Notes: generated by a model from the sequence alone, not told the origin. Counted from the stretch's first letter, positions 38,409 through 48,486 are shown. The stretch is 64,000 nt of DNA from Nocardia amamiensis NBRC 102102 (GCF_001612745.1 NZ_BDBA01000044.1:1-64000); one strand, 5' to 3'. Program-made: numbers and translations.

Positions 38409-39912
38409 GAATCGATTCTGCCGCACCCGGCTCCGGCGCCTGGTCGGGTCGCCGGGTGCGCACGAACGCCACGGCCAGCGCCGCCGCCAGCAGGCACAAT
38501 GCGGCGCAGGCCCACAGCATCGCGCTCATGCCGCCGACGAACGCGTCCTGTACGTGGTGCAGCATCGCCGGATCGCCCGACTCATGCGCTGTCGCGACAC
38601 CCGCGTTGACACCGTCCGAGATCGGGTCGCGATTCAAGGCGCCGAGCTCCGAACGGTAGCGGGTGGACAGCACGGTGCCCAGTACCGCGACGCCGATGGT
38701 GCCCGCGGCCTGGCGCAGCGCCTGCAGCAGCGCGGAGCCCGACCCGGAGCGCTCGGCGGTCAGCTCACCCATCGCCACGCCCATGGCCGCGGGCATCACC
38801 AGGCCCATGCCGGCGCCGAGCAGCGTCAGCCACACCGCGGTGAAGCCGTAGCCGCTGTCCACGGTGGTCAGCGCGCCCAGCGCCAGCGAGCCGCCGAGCA
38901 ACCCGAATCCGGCGGAGATCACCACGCGGATGCCCAGTTTCGGCAGAATCCGGTCGACCAGCCTGCTGCCGATCAGCAACCCGCCGATCAGCGGAAGCAG
39001 CCGCAGTCCGCTGCCGAGCGCGTCCACGCCGAGCACGGCCTGGAAGTACTGCGGCACGGTGAAGAACATGCCGAACATGGCGAAGTTCACCACGATGGAA
39101 AATGCCGTGCCCCAGCGGAATCCGTCCGCGGCGAACAAGCCGAGATCGACCAGCGGATACGCGGTCCTGCGCTGCCAGGCCAGGAAAGCACCGAGCAGCA
39201 GCACACCGCCCGCGACGATCGCCCAGGCGCGGCCGTCGCCCCAGCCTTCCTCGCCGATGCGGATGAAGCCGTAGGTGAGCCCGAGCATGCCCGCGGCCGA
39301 CAGCAGGATGCCGAGCAGGTCGATGCGGAAGCTGTGCGCACTGCGCGATTCCGGCACCAGCGCCGCGACGGCGAGCGCGCCGATCACCACCATCGGCACG
39401 TTGATCAGGAACACCGAACCCCACCAGAAGTTGCGCAGCAACCATCCACCCACGATCGGGCCGAGCGGCAGTCCGATCGCCGTCGAGGTGATCCAGATGG
39501 TGAGCGCACGCTGCCGCTCCGCTCGGCCGGGAAACATGTCGGGCAACACCGACATCGACAGCGGAATCATCGCCGCCGCCGCGATGCCGAGCACGACGCG
39601 CGCCGCGATGAGCTGACCGGGCGAGGTGGCCACGGCACAGGCGATCGACGCGATCCCGAACAGCACCAGCGCGGCCAGCAGGAACTTCTTGCGGCCGTAG
39701 CGGTCGCCGAGCGCGCCCGCGGGGAGCATCACGGCGGCCAGCGCCAGCGTGTACGCACTGCTGAACCATTGCAACGCAGCGGTATTCGCGTTCAGGTCGA
39801 CGGCGAGCGTGGGCAGGGCCACGGTCAGCACGGTGACGTCGAGCCCGATGGTCAGCATTGCGACCGCCAGCGCGCCGAGCGCGAGCCAGCGACGGGTCGA
39901 GTCGGTCTTCAT
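38398..39912 (-). CDS. DHA2-family (EmrB/QacA-type) drug efflux transporter
   Basis: 504 residues, 14 predicted membrane segments. The MFS motif A loop is GALGDRYGRKKFLL, motif C is ITSTAIGLPLGPIVGGWLL, and D1 (LDVTVLTVALPTL) lies in helix 1. Start at ATG 39912 with GGAGG seven bases upstream. Proton-driven export of drugs or lipids is the family role; the substrate is unknown. It is the first gene of a two-gene operon with its TetR regulator. Confidence 0.93.
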   Translation of the reverse strand: MKTDSTRRWLALGALAVAMLTIGLDVTVLTVALPTLAVDLNANTAALQWFSSAYTLALAAVMLPAGALGDRYGRKKFLLAALVLFGIASIACAVATSPGQLIAARVVLGIAAAAMIPLSMSVLPDMFPGRAERQRALTIWITSTAIGLPLGPIVGGWLLRNFWWGSVFLINVPMVVIGALAVAALVPESRSAHSFRIDLLGILLSAAGMLGLTYGFIRIGEEGWGDGRAWAIVAGGVLLLGAFLAWQRRTAYPLVDLGLFAADGFRWGTAFSIVVNFAMFGMFFTVPQYFQAVLGVDALGSGLRLLPLIGGLLIGSRLVDRILPKLGIRVVISAGFGLLGGSLALGALTTVDSGYGFTAVWLTLLGAGMGLVMPAAMGVAMGELTAERSGSGSALLQALRQAAGTIGVAVLGTVLSTRYRSELGALNRDPISDGVNAGVATAHESGDPAMLHHVQDAFVGGMSAMLWACAALCLLAAALAVAFVRTRRPDQAPEPGAAESIHVG

Positions 39913-39942
39913 GACACCTCCAGAAAAGAAAGCTACAACCTT

Positions 39943-39976
39943 TTGATAGTAGCTCTCATTTGAGAGAGTATGTCAA
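39943..39976. promoter_or_regulatory. TetR operator candidate upstream of the efflux operon
   Basis: Nested inverted repeats share one centre (39959.5): CTCTCA/TGAGAG (39953-39958, 39961-39966) inside TTGATA/TGTCAA (39943-39948, 39971-39976, one mismatch). It lies 31 bases upstream of the pump start codon, where a repressor would block transcription. Confidence 0.6.
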
Positions 39977-40041
39977 GTTTGTTCGACGAGCTCGGGGATA
40001 TGCGCGGCTGACCGGCGGAACCCTCGCTAGGCTCACTGCCG

Positions 40042-41343
40042 ATGAAGATCACGCAGTTCCGTCGCCGCGCCGGGTTCTACGCGGGCGCCCTGCTGGCCGT
40101 CGTGGCGATCGGGGCGACGGCCGTGCCCTCGCTCGCCGCGCCGACCACCAGCACGCCGTTCACCACGCCGAACACCGACGGCTGCCCGCAGAAGACACTG
40201 CCGCCCCCACCGATCGATGCGTCCGAGGTGCCCGCGCCAGGGGAGCCGACACCGGCTCCGCTGCCGATCCCGACGCCTCCGATCGGCGGCGCCCGGCTCG
40301 GCGAGTGCGGAGTCGCGCTACCGCGATCCGGACCGCCCGCACCGCAGGACATCTCGGCGACGGCCTGGCTGGTGGCGGATCTGGACACCGGCGAGGTGGT
40401 CGCGGCGAAGGACCCGCACGGGCGTTATCGGCCCGCGAGCACGATCAAGGTGCTGCTCGCCACGCTGGCGCTGCGGACACTGGATCTGAACAAGGTGGTG
40501 GTCGGGACGCGAGCCGACGCCGATGTGGACGGCACCAGGGTCGGCATCGGTCCGGGCGGTCGCTACACCAATCGCCAGCTCATGCAGGCGCTGATCATGG
40601 CCTCCGGCAATGACGCGGCGCACGCCATCGCCGCGCAACTGGGCGGCGACGCGGCCACCATCGCGAAGATGAACGAACTGGCGAAATCCTTGCGCGCCAT
40701 GGACACTCGTGCCGCCACCCCGTCCGGCCTGGACGGCCCCGGCATGAGCACCTCGGCCTACGACTTGGCGGTGCTGTTCCGCGAAGCCATGACCATCCCG
40801 CTGTTCGCCGAGCTCATTCGCACCGAGCAGGTCGATTTCCCCGGCTATCCCGCGGATCCCCAGATTCCCGGCGATACCGACCGGCCCGGATATCCGATCG
40901 GCAACGACAACCAGCTGCTGTACAACTACGCGGGCGCCCTCGGCGGCAAGACCGGCTTCACCGACGACGCGCGCCAGACGTTCGTCGCCGCCGCCGAGCG
41001 CGACGGCCGCAGGCTGGTCGTGACCCTGTTGCAGGCCGAGGTGCGGCCGTTGCGCCCGTGGGAACAGGCGGCCCGGCTGCTGGACTACAGCTTCGCGCTG
41101 CCCAGCGGCGCGTCGATCGGCAACCTGCCGGGCGCGGTGGTTCCCCAGCGTGACGCGGTGGTACCCCAGCGTGAGCAGAGCGAAGTAGCGCTTGCCGCAC
41201 CACCCGCGTCGGGAACCGACCCTTCCGCCATGCCACTTGCCGAAGAGCGCCGCGTCGATACCAGGACCGTGCTGATCGCCGTCGGCGTCATCGTGATCCT
41301 CGTCCTGCTGGCGGGGGCACGCCGAGCCAATCGACGACGTTGA
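40042..41343 (+). CDS. dacB: D-alanyl-D-alanine carboxypeptidase (S11 family)
   Basis: 433 residues. An N-terminal signal peptide ([25 protein letters not shown]) is followed by a Pro-rich linker of about 60 residues. The penicillin-binding motifs are SxxK (ASTIKVLL), SxN (MASGNDAA) and KTG ([10 protein letters not shown]). A C-terminal membrane anchor ([17 protein letters not shown]) with a basic tail ends it. It trims D-Ala from peptidoglycan pentapeptides outside the membrane. TAGGCT, about eight bases before the ATG, is a good -10 for a leaderless message. The order dacB, YihY, trpS resembles dacB1/Rv3335c/trpS in Mycobacterium tuberculosis, recalled from memory. Confidence 0.92.
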   Translation: MKITQFRRRAGFYAGALLAVVAIGATAVPSLAAPTTSTPFTTPNTDGCPQKTLPPPPIDASEVPAPGEPTPAPLPIPTPPIGGARLGECGVALPRSGPPAPQDISATAWLVADLDTGEVVAAKDPHGRYRPASTIKVLLATLALRTLDLNKVVVGTRADADVDGTRVGIGPGGRYTNRQLMQALIMASGNDAAHAIAAQLGGDAATIAKMNELAKSLRAMDTRAATPSGLDGPGMSTSAYDLAVLFREAMTIPLFAELIRTEQVDFPGYPADPQIPGDTDRPGYPIGNDNQLLYNYAGALGGKTGFTDDARQTFVAAAERDGRRLVVTLLQAEVRPLRPWEQAARLLDYSFALPSGASIGNLPGAVVPQRDAVVPQREQSEVALAAPPASGTDPSAMPLAEERRVDTRTVLIAVGVIVILVLLAGARRANRRR

Positions 41344-41381
41344 TCACCCCTGCTCGCAGGGCAACTCGGCCTGCTTACCGC

Positions 41382-42413
41382 TCACCGGCGGCCGGGCAAC
41401 CGGCGTAACCCCGAAAGCGCAAGGGCCGCAAGTGCACCCGCACCGAAGAAAGCGGCGCCCGCACCCACCGAAACATCGCGCGCGTGGACTCGCGGCGCGA
41501 TAACCGCGGGCGGAGGCGGTGGGATCTCGGCTTCCGGCTCGTTCTCGGCGGCGGTGGCGGCCCAGGCGGTAGCGAAGAGGACGATGCGGTAGGTGACGTA
41601 GGTGAACACCAGCAGACCGATGATCGAGCCGAACGTGGCGCCCGCCGGGCTGCTCAGCACCGATCGCAGGTAGATCGAGGCGACGATCTTGAACACCTCG
41701 AACGCCAGCGCGGCCAGCCCCGCCGCTTTGGCCGCGCTGGCCAGTGTGACAGGTTCGCGCGGCAGCCTGGCGATGACCCATGCGAACACCGCCCAGGAGG
41801 CCAGAAACCCGAGCAGTGTCGACAGCAGCGTCAGCAAAACCCCGGCGCCGGGCAGCTCGGCGAGACCGAGGCTGGTGAGCAGTTGCCTGCCGAGCGCGCT
41901 CGACGCCAGCGCCGACAGCCCCAGCGAGACCACGAACGCCAGACCGAGACCGACCAGCGCGCCCAGATCGGAGAGCTTGGTCACCAGCCAGTTGCCGTCC
42001 GGCGTCTTCTGTTCCCACTGCTCGGTGAGCGCGGCCCGCAGGTTGGCCATCCAGCCGAGTCCGGTGTAGACGCCGACGAGAAGACCGAGCACGCCGACCG
42101 TACGCCGCGACTCGACCGCCTTGTCGACCAACTCGTTGAGCTGATCGCCGAACGAGCCGGGGATGTTCTCGACAATGTTGGCCCGCAACTCGCTGAGCAG
42201 CTCCGGATTGCGGGACAGGACAACGCCCGCGACCGCGAACGCGATCATCAGCAGCGGAAACAGCGATAGCACAGTGAAGTACGTGATGCCGGCCGCGTAG
42301 TAGTCGCCTCGTTGCTGCTCATAGCGCCCCGCCGCCCGGACCAGATGATCCAGCCACGGCATCGCCTGAATCCGGCGTTCGATCCCGGCCTTGATGTTGT
42401 CGATCACCTGCAC
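41382..42413 (-). CDS. YihY/YhjD-family inner membrane protein
   Basis: 343 residues from GTG at 42413 with AAGGGG upstream. Six membrane segments are visible, starting with YYAAGITYFTVLSLFPLLMIAFAVAG, the hallmark of YihY/BrkB proteins ('A-(G/A)-x-x-Y-x-x-(L/V)-x-x-(L/F)FPL'). A final hydrophobic helix with an Arg-rich end and a Pro-rich loop (EIPPPPPAVI) close it. The family was once misnamed ribonuclease BN. Its true role, possibly lipid or envelope related, is unsettled. It follows trpS on the same strand. Confidence 0.9.
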   Translation of the reverse strand: MQVIDNIKAGIERRIQAMPWLDHLVRAAGRYEQQRGDYYAAGITYFTVLSLFPLLMIAFAVAGVVLSRNPELLSELRANIVENIPGSFGDQLNELVDKAVESRRTVGVLGLLVGVYTGLGWMANLRAALTEQWEQKTPDGNWLVTKLSDLGALVGLGLAFVVSLGLSALASSALGRQLLTSLGLAELPGAGVLLTLLSTLLGFLASWAVFAWVIARLPREPVTLASAAKAAGLAALAFEVFKIVASIYLRSVLSSPAGATFGSIIGLLVFTYVTYRIVLFATAWAATAAENEPEAEIPPPPPAVIAPRVHARDVSVGAGAAFFGAGALAALALSGLRRLPGRR

Positions 42414-42541
42414 GCTGCGCCCCTTCGAACGTGAGACAGACCTCGCACGAGCCTAACGGGCGCGGCCGAGCGCAGGTTGACGAAGCGGCAGAGAAGACGC
42501 TGTCGGACGAAGTCCGCCGTCAGTTCGCGGAAGGAAGCCGC

Positions 42542-43594
<1,053 letters not shown>

Positions 43595-44527
43595 TCAAGC
43601 CGAATTTCGCTGCACCCAGTTGCGCGGATCGATCCCGGGCATGCTCGGCCGCCCGCTGCTGACCAGTTCGTGCTCCCGCTTGGAGAGCAACTTGTAGACC
43701 GGCGCGCTGGGTCCGGCCAGCGTGGGACGCAGCACCGGCGGCACCAGCGGAACCGAGACGTGCGCGGTGCGAACCGCCCGCGTCAGCGCCTGGTAGGCGA
43801 CCTGCTCGGCCACACCCCAGCGCATCCCGTACATCCGCCGGATCCGCGGCGGCAGGCTGCCCTGGACCAGCAGATAGAACGCGGAGGTGACCTGCTGCAA
43901 CGGCACACCCTGCGAGTAGGGCACCTGCTGACCGGCCAGGTAGGAGCCGACCAGCCGCGCCTCGTCGGTGAGGAACACCTCGTCCGAGGCGAGATAGCCG
44001 TCGAAGTAGGCGCGGAAGTCCCGGTAGCTGCCCGGCGCAGCGTCCGCGGGCATGCCGAACAGCTCGGCCCAGCGCACGTAGTCCTGGTAGAGCCCCTCGC
44101 GCTCGCCGTCGGTCATGGTGCGCACCAGCAGGTCGTACATCACCTCGGCCGAGTCGAAGGTGAACGCCATGGTCATGAACATCAGGTGTGGGTCGAGCGC
44201 GGCGTACCTGGTGCCCGCCGGATGCCGGGTGCCCGCGTCCTCGGGCAGCGCGCCGCGCACCTCGAGGTGCTTCTTCCTGGTGAACGCCAGCGCGCGGTCG
44301 GCCTCGGCCTTGCTGCCGAGGAACACCGCCTCGAACAGGTGCCCGGTCAGCGCGAGCCGGGTGTAGGGCGTCATCCGGTGCTCGGTGTTCTCCGCGGTGC
44401 CGACGTAGAGCAGCGGATGCACCGCGCCGACGACCAGGGCGCGCAGGCCGTAGGTGAGCCCCACCGCGCGCTTGCTCATCACCCGCCGAATCATCGAGTG
44501 ATCGCTGAAATAGCCGGTCTCGGACAT
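43595..44527 (-). CDS. MpaB-family oxygenase (DUF2236)
   Basis: 310 residues from ATG at 44527, supported by GAGGAGG five bases upstream; a longer reading would begin inside the 30-base repeats. The MpaB/DUF2236 pattern is clear: RALVVGAVHPLLYVGTAENTEHRMTPYTRLALTGHLFEAVFLG, then 'THKKHL'-like TRKKHLEVRG and DPHLMFMTMAFTFDS. The family are haem-dependent, latex-clearing-protein-like oxygenases, mostly of unknown substrate in mycolata. It probably responds to the TetR encoded divergently at 44868. Confidence 0.9.
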   Translation of the reverse strand: MSETGYFSDHSMIRRVMSKRAVGLTYGLRALVVGAVHPLLYVGTAENTEHRMTPYTRLALTGHLFEAVFLGSKAEADRALAFTRKKHLEVRGALPEDAGTRHPAGTRYAALDPHLMFMTMAFTFDSAEVMYDLLVRTMTDGEREGLYQDYVRWAELFGMPADAAPGSYRDFRAYFDGYLASDEVFLTDEARLVGSYLAGQQVPYSQGVPLQQVTSAFYLLVQGSLPPRIRRMYGMRWGVAEQVAYQALTRAVRTAHVSVPLVPPVLRPTLAGPSAPVYKLLSKREHELVSSGRPSMPGIDPRNWVQRNSA

Positions 44528-44549
44528 CGCCGCCTCCTCGTCGAGAGCA

Positions 44550-44604
44550 TCTGGCAATAGCATCCACCAGAATTAGAATTCTGGCAATAAGCTCTGCCAG
44601 AATT
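44550..44604. repeat. Two 25-base direct repeats, 30 bases apart, each an inverted repeat
   Basis: TCTGGCAATA-x-GC-x-x-Y-x-x-CCAGAATT occurs at 44550-44574 and 44580-44604. The second unit also reads TTCTGGCA/TGCCAGAA, and the junction forms CCAGAATT/AATTCTGG. A two-site operator for the TetR gene across the gap is likely; it lies directly upstream of the MpaB-family start. Confidence 0.65.
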
Positions 44605-44867
44605 TGCCTCGCCTCGACTGTCTGCCCCATGTGCGAATCGCGCAAGCCCACGGCCCATACCGCGCCTCGGCTGTCCTGCTGAGATCCTCGGGATTTCGAC
44701 TCGGCAACCACACTGGCCCGACCCCCGCTTTCGAGCGCAGCAAGACCGAGCATTCCTCGTTCGCGGCGCGTCCGAGCCGCCGAGGCGCAAGCGCCGGTCG
44801 CTCGGACGCGGACCCACACGGCGGCGGGCGAACCCGCAGTGCCGAAGGGGCCTGCAAATAGACTCAG
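44605..44867. other. Intergenic region with a long hairpin
   Basis: No convincing gene on either strand. GCGTCCGAGC (44768-44777) pairs perfectly with GCTCGGACGC (44800-44809), with a second inner pairing of CGCCG with CGGCG-like bases. The reverse complement of this element closely matches 48323-48346, so it belongs to a dispersed intergenic hairpin family. Confidence 0.55.
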
Positions 44868-45521
44868 GTGGTGACTGCGCAACGTACGTACGGGGGAATC
44901 TCCGCACAGGAGCGCCGGGCGCAGCGGCGCGCCGCGTTGCTGGAGGCGGCGCTGGAGATCATCGGCACCGACGGGCTGGAGAAGCTGACCGTCTCCGGGT
45001 TGTGCGCGCGGGCCGGGCTGAACGAGCGGTATTACTACGAGAATTTCGACAGCCGCGACGCCGTACTCGCCGCCCTGATCGACAGGATCGCCGAGGAACT
45101 GGCAGACGCTGTCCTCGCGGCCGTGCGCGCCGCCCAGGACGGAACCGCCCCGCCGGACACTCGCGCGACCGCGCATGCCGCGATCGCCGCAGGTGTGCAC
45201 CTGCTCACCGACGACCCACGCAAGGCGAAGGTCGCCCTGATCGCGGGTATGGCGACGCCGGAGCTGCGCGCCCGCACCACCGAAACGGTGCGCGTGTTCG
45301 CGCGCATGGTGGCCGCGGAAGGCATCGACTTCTACCGGATCAGCGACGCCGCGCCCGACCCTGCGATCGACTTCCGCGCCATGTACCTGGTCGGGGGGCT
45401 GGTGCAGACGCTGGCCGCCTGGCTGCACGGCGATCTGGATCTGACCCGCGACGAACTGATCGAGCACACCGTCGACGTGTTCGTCCTGCTCGGCGAGGAT
45501 CTGGCGAGCAAGCTGCGGTGA
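44868..45521 (+). CDS. TetR-family regulator
   Basis: 217 residues from GTG at 44868; an adjacent GTG at 44871 is equally likely and no ribosome site is seen, so the message may be leaderless. HTH: RRAALLEAALEIIGTDGLEKLTVSGLCARAGLNERYYYENFDSRDAVL, typical TetR. The C-terminal domain is helical with a SDAAPDP loop. It is divergent from the MpaB-family oxygenase, whose upstream repeats are the probable operator. Confidence 0.9.
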   Translation: MVTAQRTYGGISAQERRAQRRAALLEAALEIIGTDGLEKLTVSGLCARAGLNERYYYENFDSRDAVLAALIDRIAEELADAVLAAVRAAQDGTAPPDTRATAHAAIAAGVHLLTDDPRKAKVALIAGMATPELRARTTETVRVFARMVAAEGIDFYRISDAAPDPAIDFRAMYLVGGLVQTLAAWLHGDLDLTRDELIEHTVDVFVLLGEDLASKLR

Positions 45522-45531
45522 GCGCCGGGCG

Positions 45532-46026
45532 TCACAGGCGCAGCGACACGTCCTGGAGGTCGGGCGCGTCACCCTGCAGGACGACCCGGAAGAGCACGTC
45601 GCGCCGCGTCCAATAGGCCGCGCAGTCGCGCATCGCCTCGGCGAACCAGTCGCGTTCGACCAGTTCGTCGGTGAGCAACCCGGCCGAGTCGCGCACCACG
45701 GCGACGTATCCGGCCGCTTCGCCGATGAAGTCGTCCAGGTCGCGCAGGCATTCGTCGAACGCGTCCTTGTTCTCGCCGAAGTAGTACGGGAACTGGAACG
45801 CGGCGGCGAACTCGTCGAAAACCCGCGCGGTGGTGGGCATCTTCATGCCGCGTACCTCGCGCACCAGATATCCCGAAGGCGCCCGGTCGCGCACCGCGCT
45901 GAATTCGGCGGAGTCGAGCGCGAGCGTTCCGAACGTGACGCCGGGCGGAGCGAGCGCGGGGCTTGGCGGTAGGTCCTCCGCGTCGGGACGGGCAAGGAAC
46001 TGCGACAGCGTGATGGTCTTGGTCAT
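45532..46026 (-). CDS. Barstar-family ribonuclease inhibitor
   Basis: 164 residues from ATG at 46026. The barstar fold is recognisable in VREVRGMKMPTTARVFDEFAAAFQFPYYFGENKDAFDECLRDLDD (the 'FP-x-YFG-x-N-x-DAL' inhibitor helix). A 60-residue N-terminal extension precedes it. The ATG overlaps the RNase stop by one base (TGATG), so the inhibitor is made in step with its presumed target. It would protect the cytoplasm from RNase that fails to be exported. Confidence 0.9.
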   Translation of the reverse strand: MTKTITLSQFLARPDAEDLPPSPALAPPGVTFGTLALDSAEFSAVRDRAPSGYLVREVRGMKMPTTARVFDEFAAAFQFPYYFGENKDAFDECLRDLDDFIGEAAGYVAVVRDSAGLLTDELVERDWFAEAMRDCAAYWTRRDVLFRVVLQGDAPDLQDVSLRL

Positions 46027-46505
46027 CAGCGCATCCTCGTGAAGGTCTTGTAGTGGTCGCCGGTGTACCAGGCCGAGCCGTCGCTTCCGGTGACGATGCG
46101 TTCGGCGTCGCGGGATCGGCCGGGCTGCTTCGGGTTGACGTCCCATTCCTGGTAGGTGATCGGCTTACCGGTGGAGTCGGTGGCGGGCAGGTCGCCGCCA
46201 CGGTTCATCCAGCGTTCACCACCCTTGGTGCCGGGGGCGTTCGCCGAGTCGGGCCAGCGGCCCGCATCGATCTCCCGCAGCGTGGCGTAGGCGCGCTGTG
46301 GGACACCAGCCGCCTGGGTGACCGGCGACGCGCTGTCCGCGCCGCGCGGTGCGGTGGCGGGCGCGGCGATGGTGCTCGTCGCGGGACCGACCGAGGAGGT
46401 AGTGACCTCCGTGCCTCCGCGCAGGGCGAGCACCGCGATGATCAGCGCGAGCGCGAGCGCCCCGATGACGCCGAGGCCGCGAATCATCTTCGGAGAAAAG
46501 TTCAT
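46026..46505 (-). CDS. Secreted or membrane-tethered guanyl-specific ribonuclease (N1/T1, barnase-like)
   Basis: 159 residues from ATG at 46505. The N-terminal MIRGLGVIGALALALIIAVLALRGG is a signal or anchor helix, followed by a Thr/Ala-rich linker. The catalytic domain (GVPQRAYATLREIDAGRWP to the C-terminus) has the RNase Sa/barnase pattern with Glu in TYQEWDVN, Arg in AERIVTGSDG and His in YTGDHYKTF. It cleaves RNA after guanine. It overlaps exonuclease III upstream (ATGA) and barstar downstream (TGATG). Confidence 0.92.
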   Translation of the reverse strand: MNFSPKMIRGLGVIGALALALIIAVLALRGGTEVTTSSVGPATSTIAAPATAPRGADSASPVTQAAGVPQRAYATLREIDAGRWPDSANAPGTKGGERWMNRGGDLPATDSTGKPITYQEWDVNPKQPGRSRDAERIVTGSDGSAWYTGDHYKTFTRMR

Positions 46506-47278
46506 CGGTACTGCACCGTGACGGGCGCATGGTCCGACCAGCGCTGATCGTAGGCCGCCGCGCGTTCCACCACCGCCGCTTTGGCGCGGGCGGCGAGATC
46601 GCCTCGGGCCAGGTGGTAGTCGATGCGCCATCCGCTGTCGTTGTCGAACGCGCGACCGCGGTAGGACCACCAGCTGTACGGGCCGTCCACGCCGGGATGC
46701 AGGGCGCGCACCACGTCGACGTAGCCCGCGGCCAACAGCTCATCGATCCAGGCGCGCTCCTGTGGCAGGAACCCGGCCGACTTCAGGTTGCCCTTCCAGT
46801 TCTTCAGATCGCGCTCGGTGTGCGCGATGTTCCAGTCCCCCGCCACCACGAAATCTCCGGTGCGCGCGGTCAGGTAGGCGCCGAGCTCGGCCATGAAGCG
46901 GTACTTCTCGTCCTGGCGCACGGTGCCCGCGTCGCCGGAGTGCACGTACACACTCGCCACGGTGATGTCGTCGAACTCGGCCTCGACGTAGCGGCCCGCG
47001 GCCCCGAACTCGATGCTGCCGAAGCCGATTCGCACAGCACGCGGTGCGCGCCTGGACAGGATGCCGACACCGGCGCGCCCCTTGGACTCCGGCTCGGCGT
47101 GCGACAGCTGCCATCCCGCGTCGAGCGCGGGCGCCAGCGCGGCCCGCACCTGCTCGTCGGTGGCGCGCGTTTCCTGCACGCAGACGATGTCGGCCTCGGT
47201 GGCCGCCAGCCAGGCGAGCAGGCCCTTGCCCGCGGCCGCGCGGACACCGTTCACGTTCACTGTCGAGATGTAGGGCAC
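46502..47278 (-). CDS. xth: Exodeoxyribonuclease III (AP endonuclease)
   Basis: 258 residues from GTG at 47278 (VPYISTVNVNGVRAA). EEP-superfamily motifs: NVNGVR, VQETRA, YVHSGDAG, VAGDWNIAH, GRAFDNDSGWRIDYHL and the catalytic SDHAPV. It nicks DNA at abasic sites and degrades 3' ends in base-excision repair. GAGGA abuts the start too closely to be ideal, so the message may be leaderless. It heads a three-gene coupled operon with the RNase and barstar. Confidence 0.93.
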   Translation of the reverse strand: MPYISTVNVNGVRAAAGKGLLAWLAATEADIVCVQETRATDEQVRAALAPALDAGWQLSHAEPESKGRAGVGILSRRAPRAVRIGFGSIEFGAAGRYVEAEFDDITVASVYVHSGDAGTVRQDEKYRFMAELGAYLTARTGDFVVAGDWNIAHTERDLKNWKGNLKSAGFLPQERAWIDELLAAGYVDVVRALHPGVDGPYSWWSYRGRAFDNDSGWRIDYHLARGDLAARAKAAVVERAAAYDQRWSDHAPVTVQYR

Positions 47279-47346
47279 TCCTCGACCGTACAATGCTGGT
47301 CTGATGAAGTCCCCCGGACACCGCCGTCCAGGAAGGGGTGAAGACG

Positions 47347-48264
47347 ATGTCGTCCGACACCTCCAAGTCCTCCGCTGCCGATCGCCCCGGCACTCCCGCA
47401 CAGACCGCCGCCACACGCGGCTCCGGGAAAGCGGCGAACCCGCTCCAGCCGATCAAGGCTCTGCACGTCGGTTCCGGTGACCCGCTGCTGTTGCTGCACG
47501 GATTCATGATGTCGCCGCACTGCTGGGAGCAGACCGCGGCGCGGCTGGCGACGCACTGCGAGGTGTTCGCGCCCGCGTTCGCGGGTCACTGGGGCGGGGC
47601 GCCCCTGGACGGCAGGCCCGTCGACGTGCAGTTCCTCGCCGACCGGGTCTGCGATCAGCTCGACGAATTGGGCTGGCGCACCTGCCATATCGCGGGGAAC
47701 TCGCTCGGCGGCTGGGTCGGCGTCGAACTCGCCCGCCGCGGACGCGCCCGCACGCTCACGCTGATCGCGCCCGCGGGCGGCTGGCACGGGCCCTCGCTGA
47801 CCCAGGTCCGGATCAACCTGAAATTCCTCTCCCTGGTTCCGCTCATCGAAATCGGCAAGCTCCTGGGCGGATTCGCGGCTCGCAATCCGCTCATCCAGCG
47901 CGCCGGCCTGCTCATGCTGAGCAAGCACGCGGCGGCGGTGTCACGGCGCGACGCCGCTGCCGCCATCACGGCCGCACTGAACTGCCCGGTCATGCTTCCG
48001 ATGATCATCAGCGCGCTGCGTGCGCCGGGACAGGACGACCTGTCCACGCTGCGAACGCCGGTCCGGCTGCTGCTGTCGGAGTACGACCGGGTCATCCCCA
48101 ACCGCGTCTACGCCCGGCGCTACCTGAAGGAACTCCCCGAATCCGCCGACCGCATCCTGGTCAACGGCGTCGGCCACGTGCCGATGCTGGAAGCGCCCGA
48201 CCGCATCGCCACCCTCATCGCCGAGCACGTCTACGCCAGCCGCACCCGTCTGCGCGCGATCTGA
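47347..48264 (+). CDS. Alpha/beta-hydrolase
   Basis: 305 residues from ATG at 47347, eight bases after AAGGGG; a GTG at 47338 would add three residues. Oxyanion HGF (LLLLHGFMMSPHCWEQ), nucleophile Ser in GNSLGGW, acid in SEYDRVIP and His in GVGHVPMLEAP complete the triad. The 35-residue N-terminus is Ser/Ala-rich and disordered. It resembles MenH/epoxide-hydrolase-type esterases; the substrate is unknown. It is divergent from the xth operon with a gap of about 70 bases. Confidence 0.85.
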   Translation: MSSDTSKSSAADRPGTPAQTAATRGSGKAANPLQPIKALHVGSGDPLLLLHGFMMSPHCWEQTAARLATHCEVFAPAFAGHWGGAPLDGRPVDVQFLADRVCDQLDELGWRTCHIAGNSLGGWVGVELARRGRARTLTLIAPAGGWHGPSLTQVRINLKFLSLVPLIEIGKLLGGFAARNPLIQRAGLLMLSKHAAAVSRRDAAAAITAALNCPVMLPMIISALRAPGQDDLSTLRTPVRLLLSEYDRVIPNRVYARRYLKELPESADRILVNGVGHVPMLEAPDRIATLIAEHVYASRTRLRAI

Positions 48265-48322
48265 GCTGTGTTCAATTTGCGGCGCCTGCGGCGCTGCGTG
48301 TTCGCGGGCCGCCTTATGGCTG

Positions 48323-48379
48323 GCGTCCGAGCGACCGCCGCTGGCGACTTCGTCGCGGACGCGGCGGCCAGTCGGACGC
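48323..48379. repeat. Intergenic hairpin, second member of a dispersed family
   Basis: GCGTCCGA (48323-48330) pairs with TCGGACGC (48372-48379), with CCGCC/GGCGG further in. It lies in the 220-base gap (48265-48486) between convergent genes, which otherwise holds nothing recognisable. Its left arm is nearly identical, over about 24 bases, to the reverse complement of the hairpin at 44768-44809. Confidence 0.55.
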
Positions 48380-48486
48380 GGGCCGGGCCGCGAACGGGCA
48401 ATGCCCGGTCTCGCTTCTCGAAAGCAGGCGTTGTGCCGCTGTCGTGCGGACAGGTGTATTCGTCCGGAACCGCGCCGGTCCGGGAA

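Noticed and set aside
38326..39963. A 545-codon plus-strand frame opposite the efflux pump
   Set aside because: It is Gln/Arg/His-rich antisense shadow of the DHA2 gene, which has clear MFS motifs on the minus strand.
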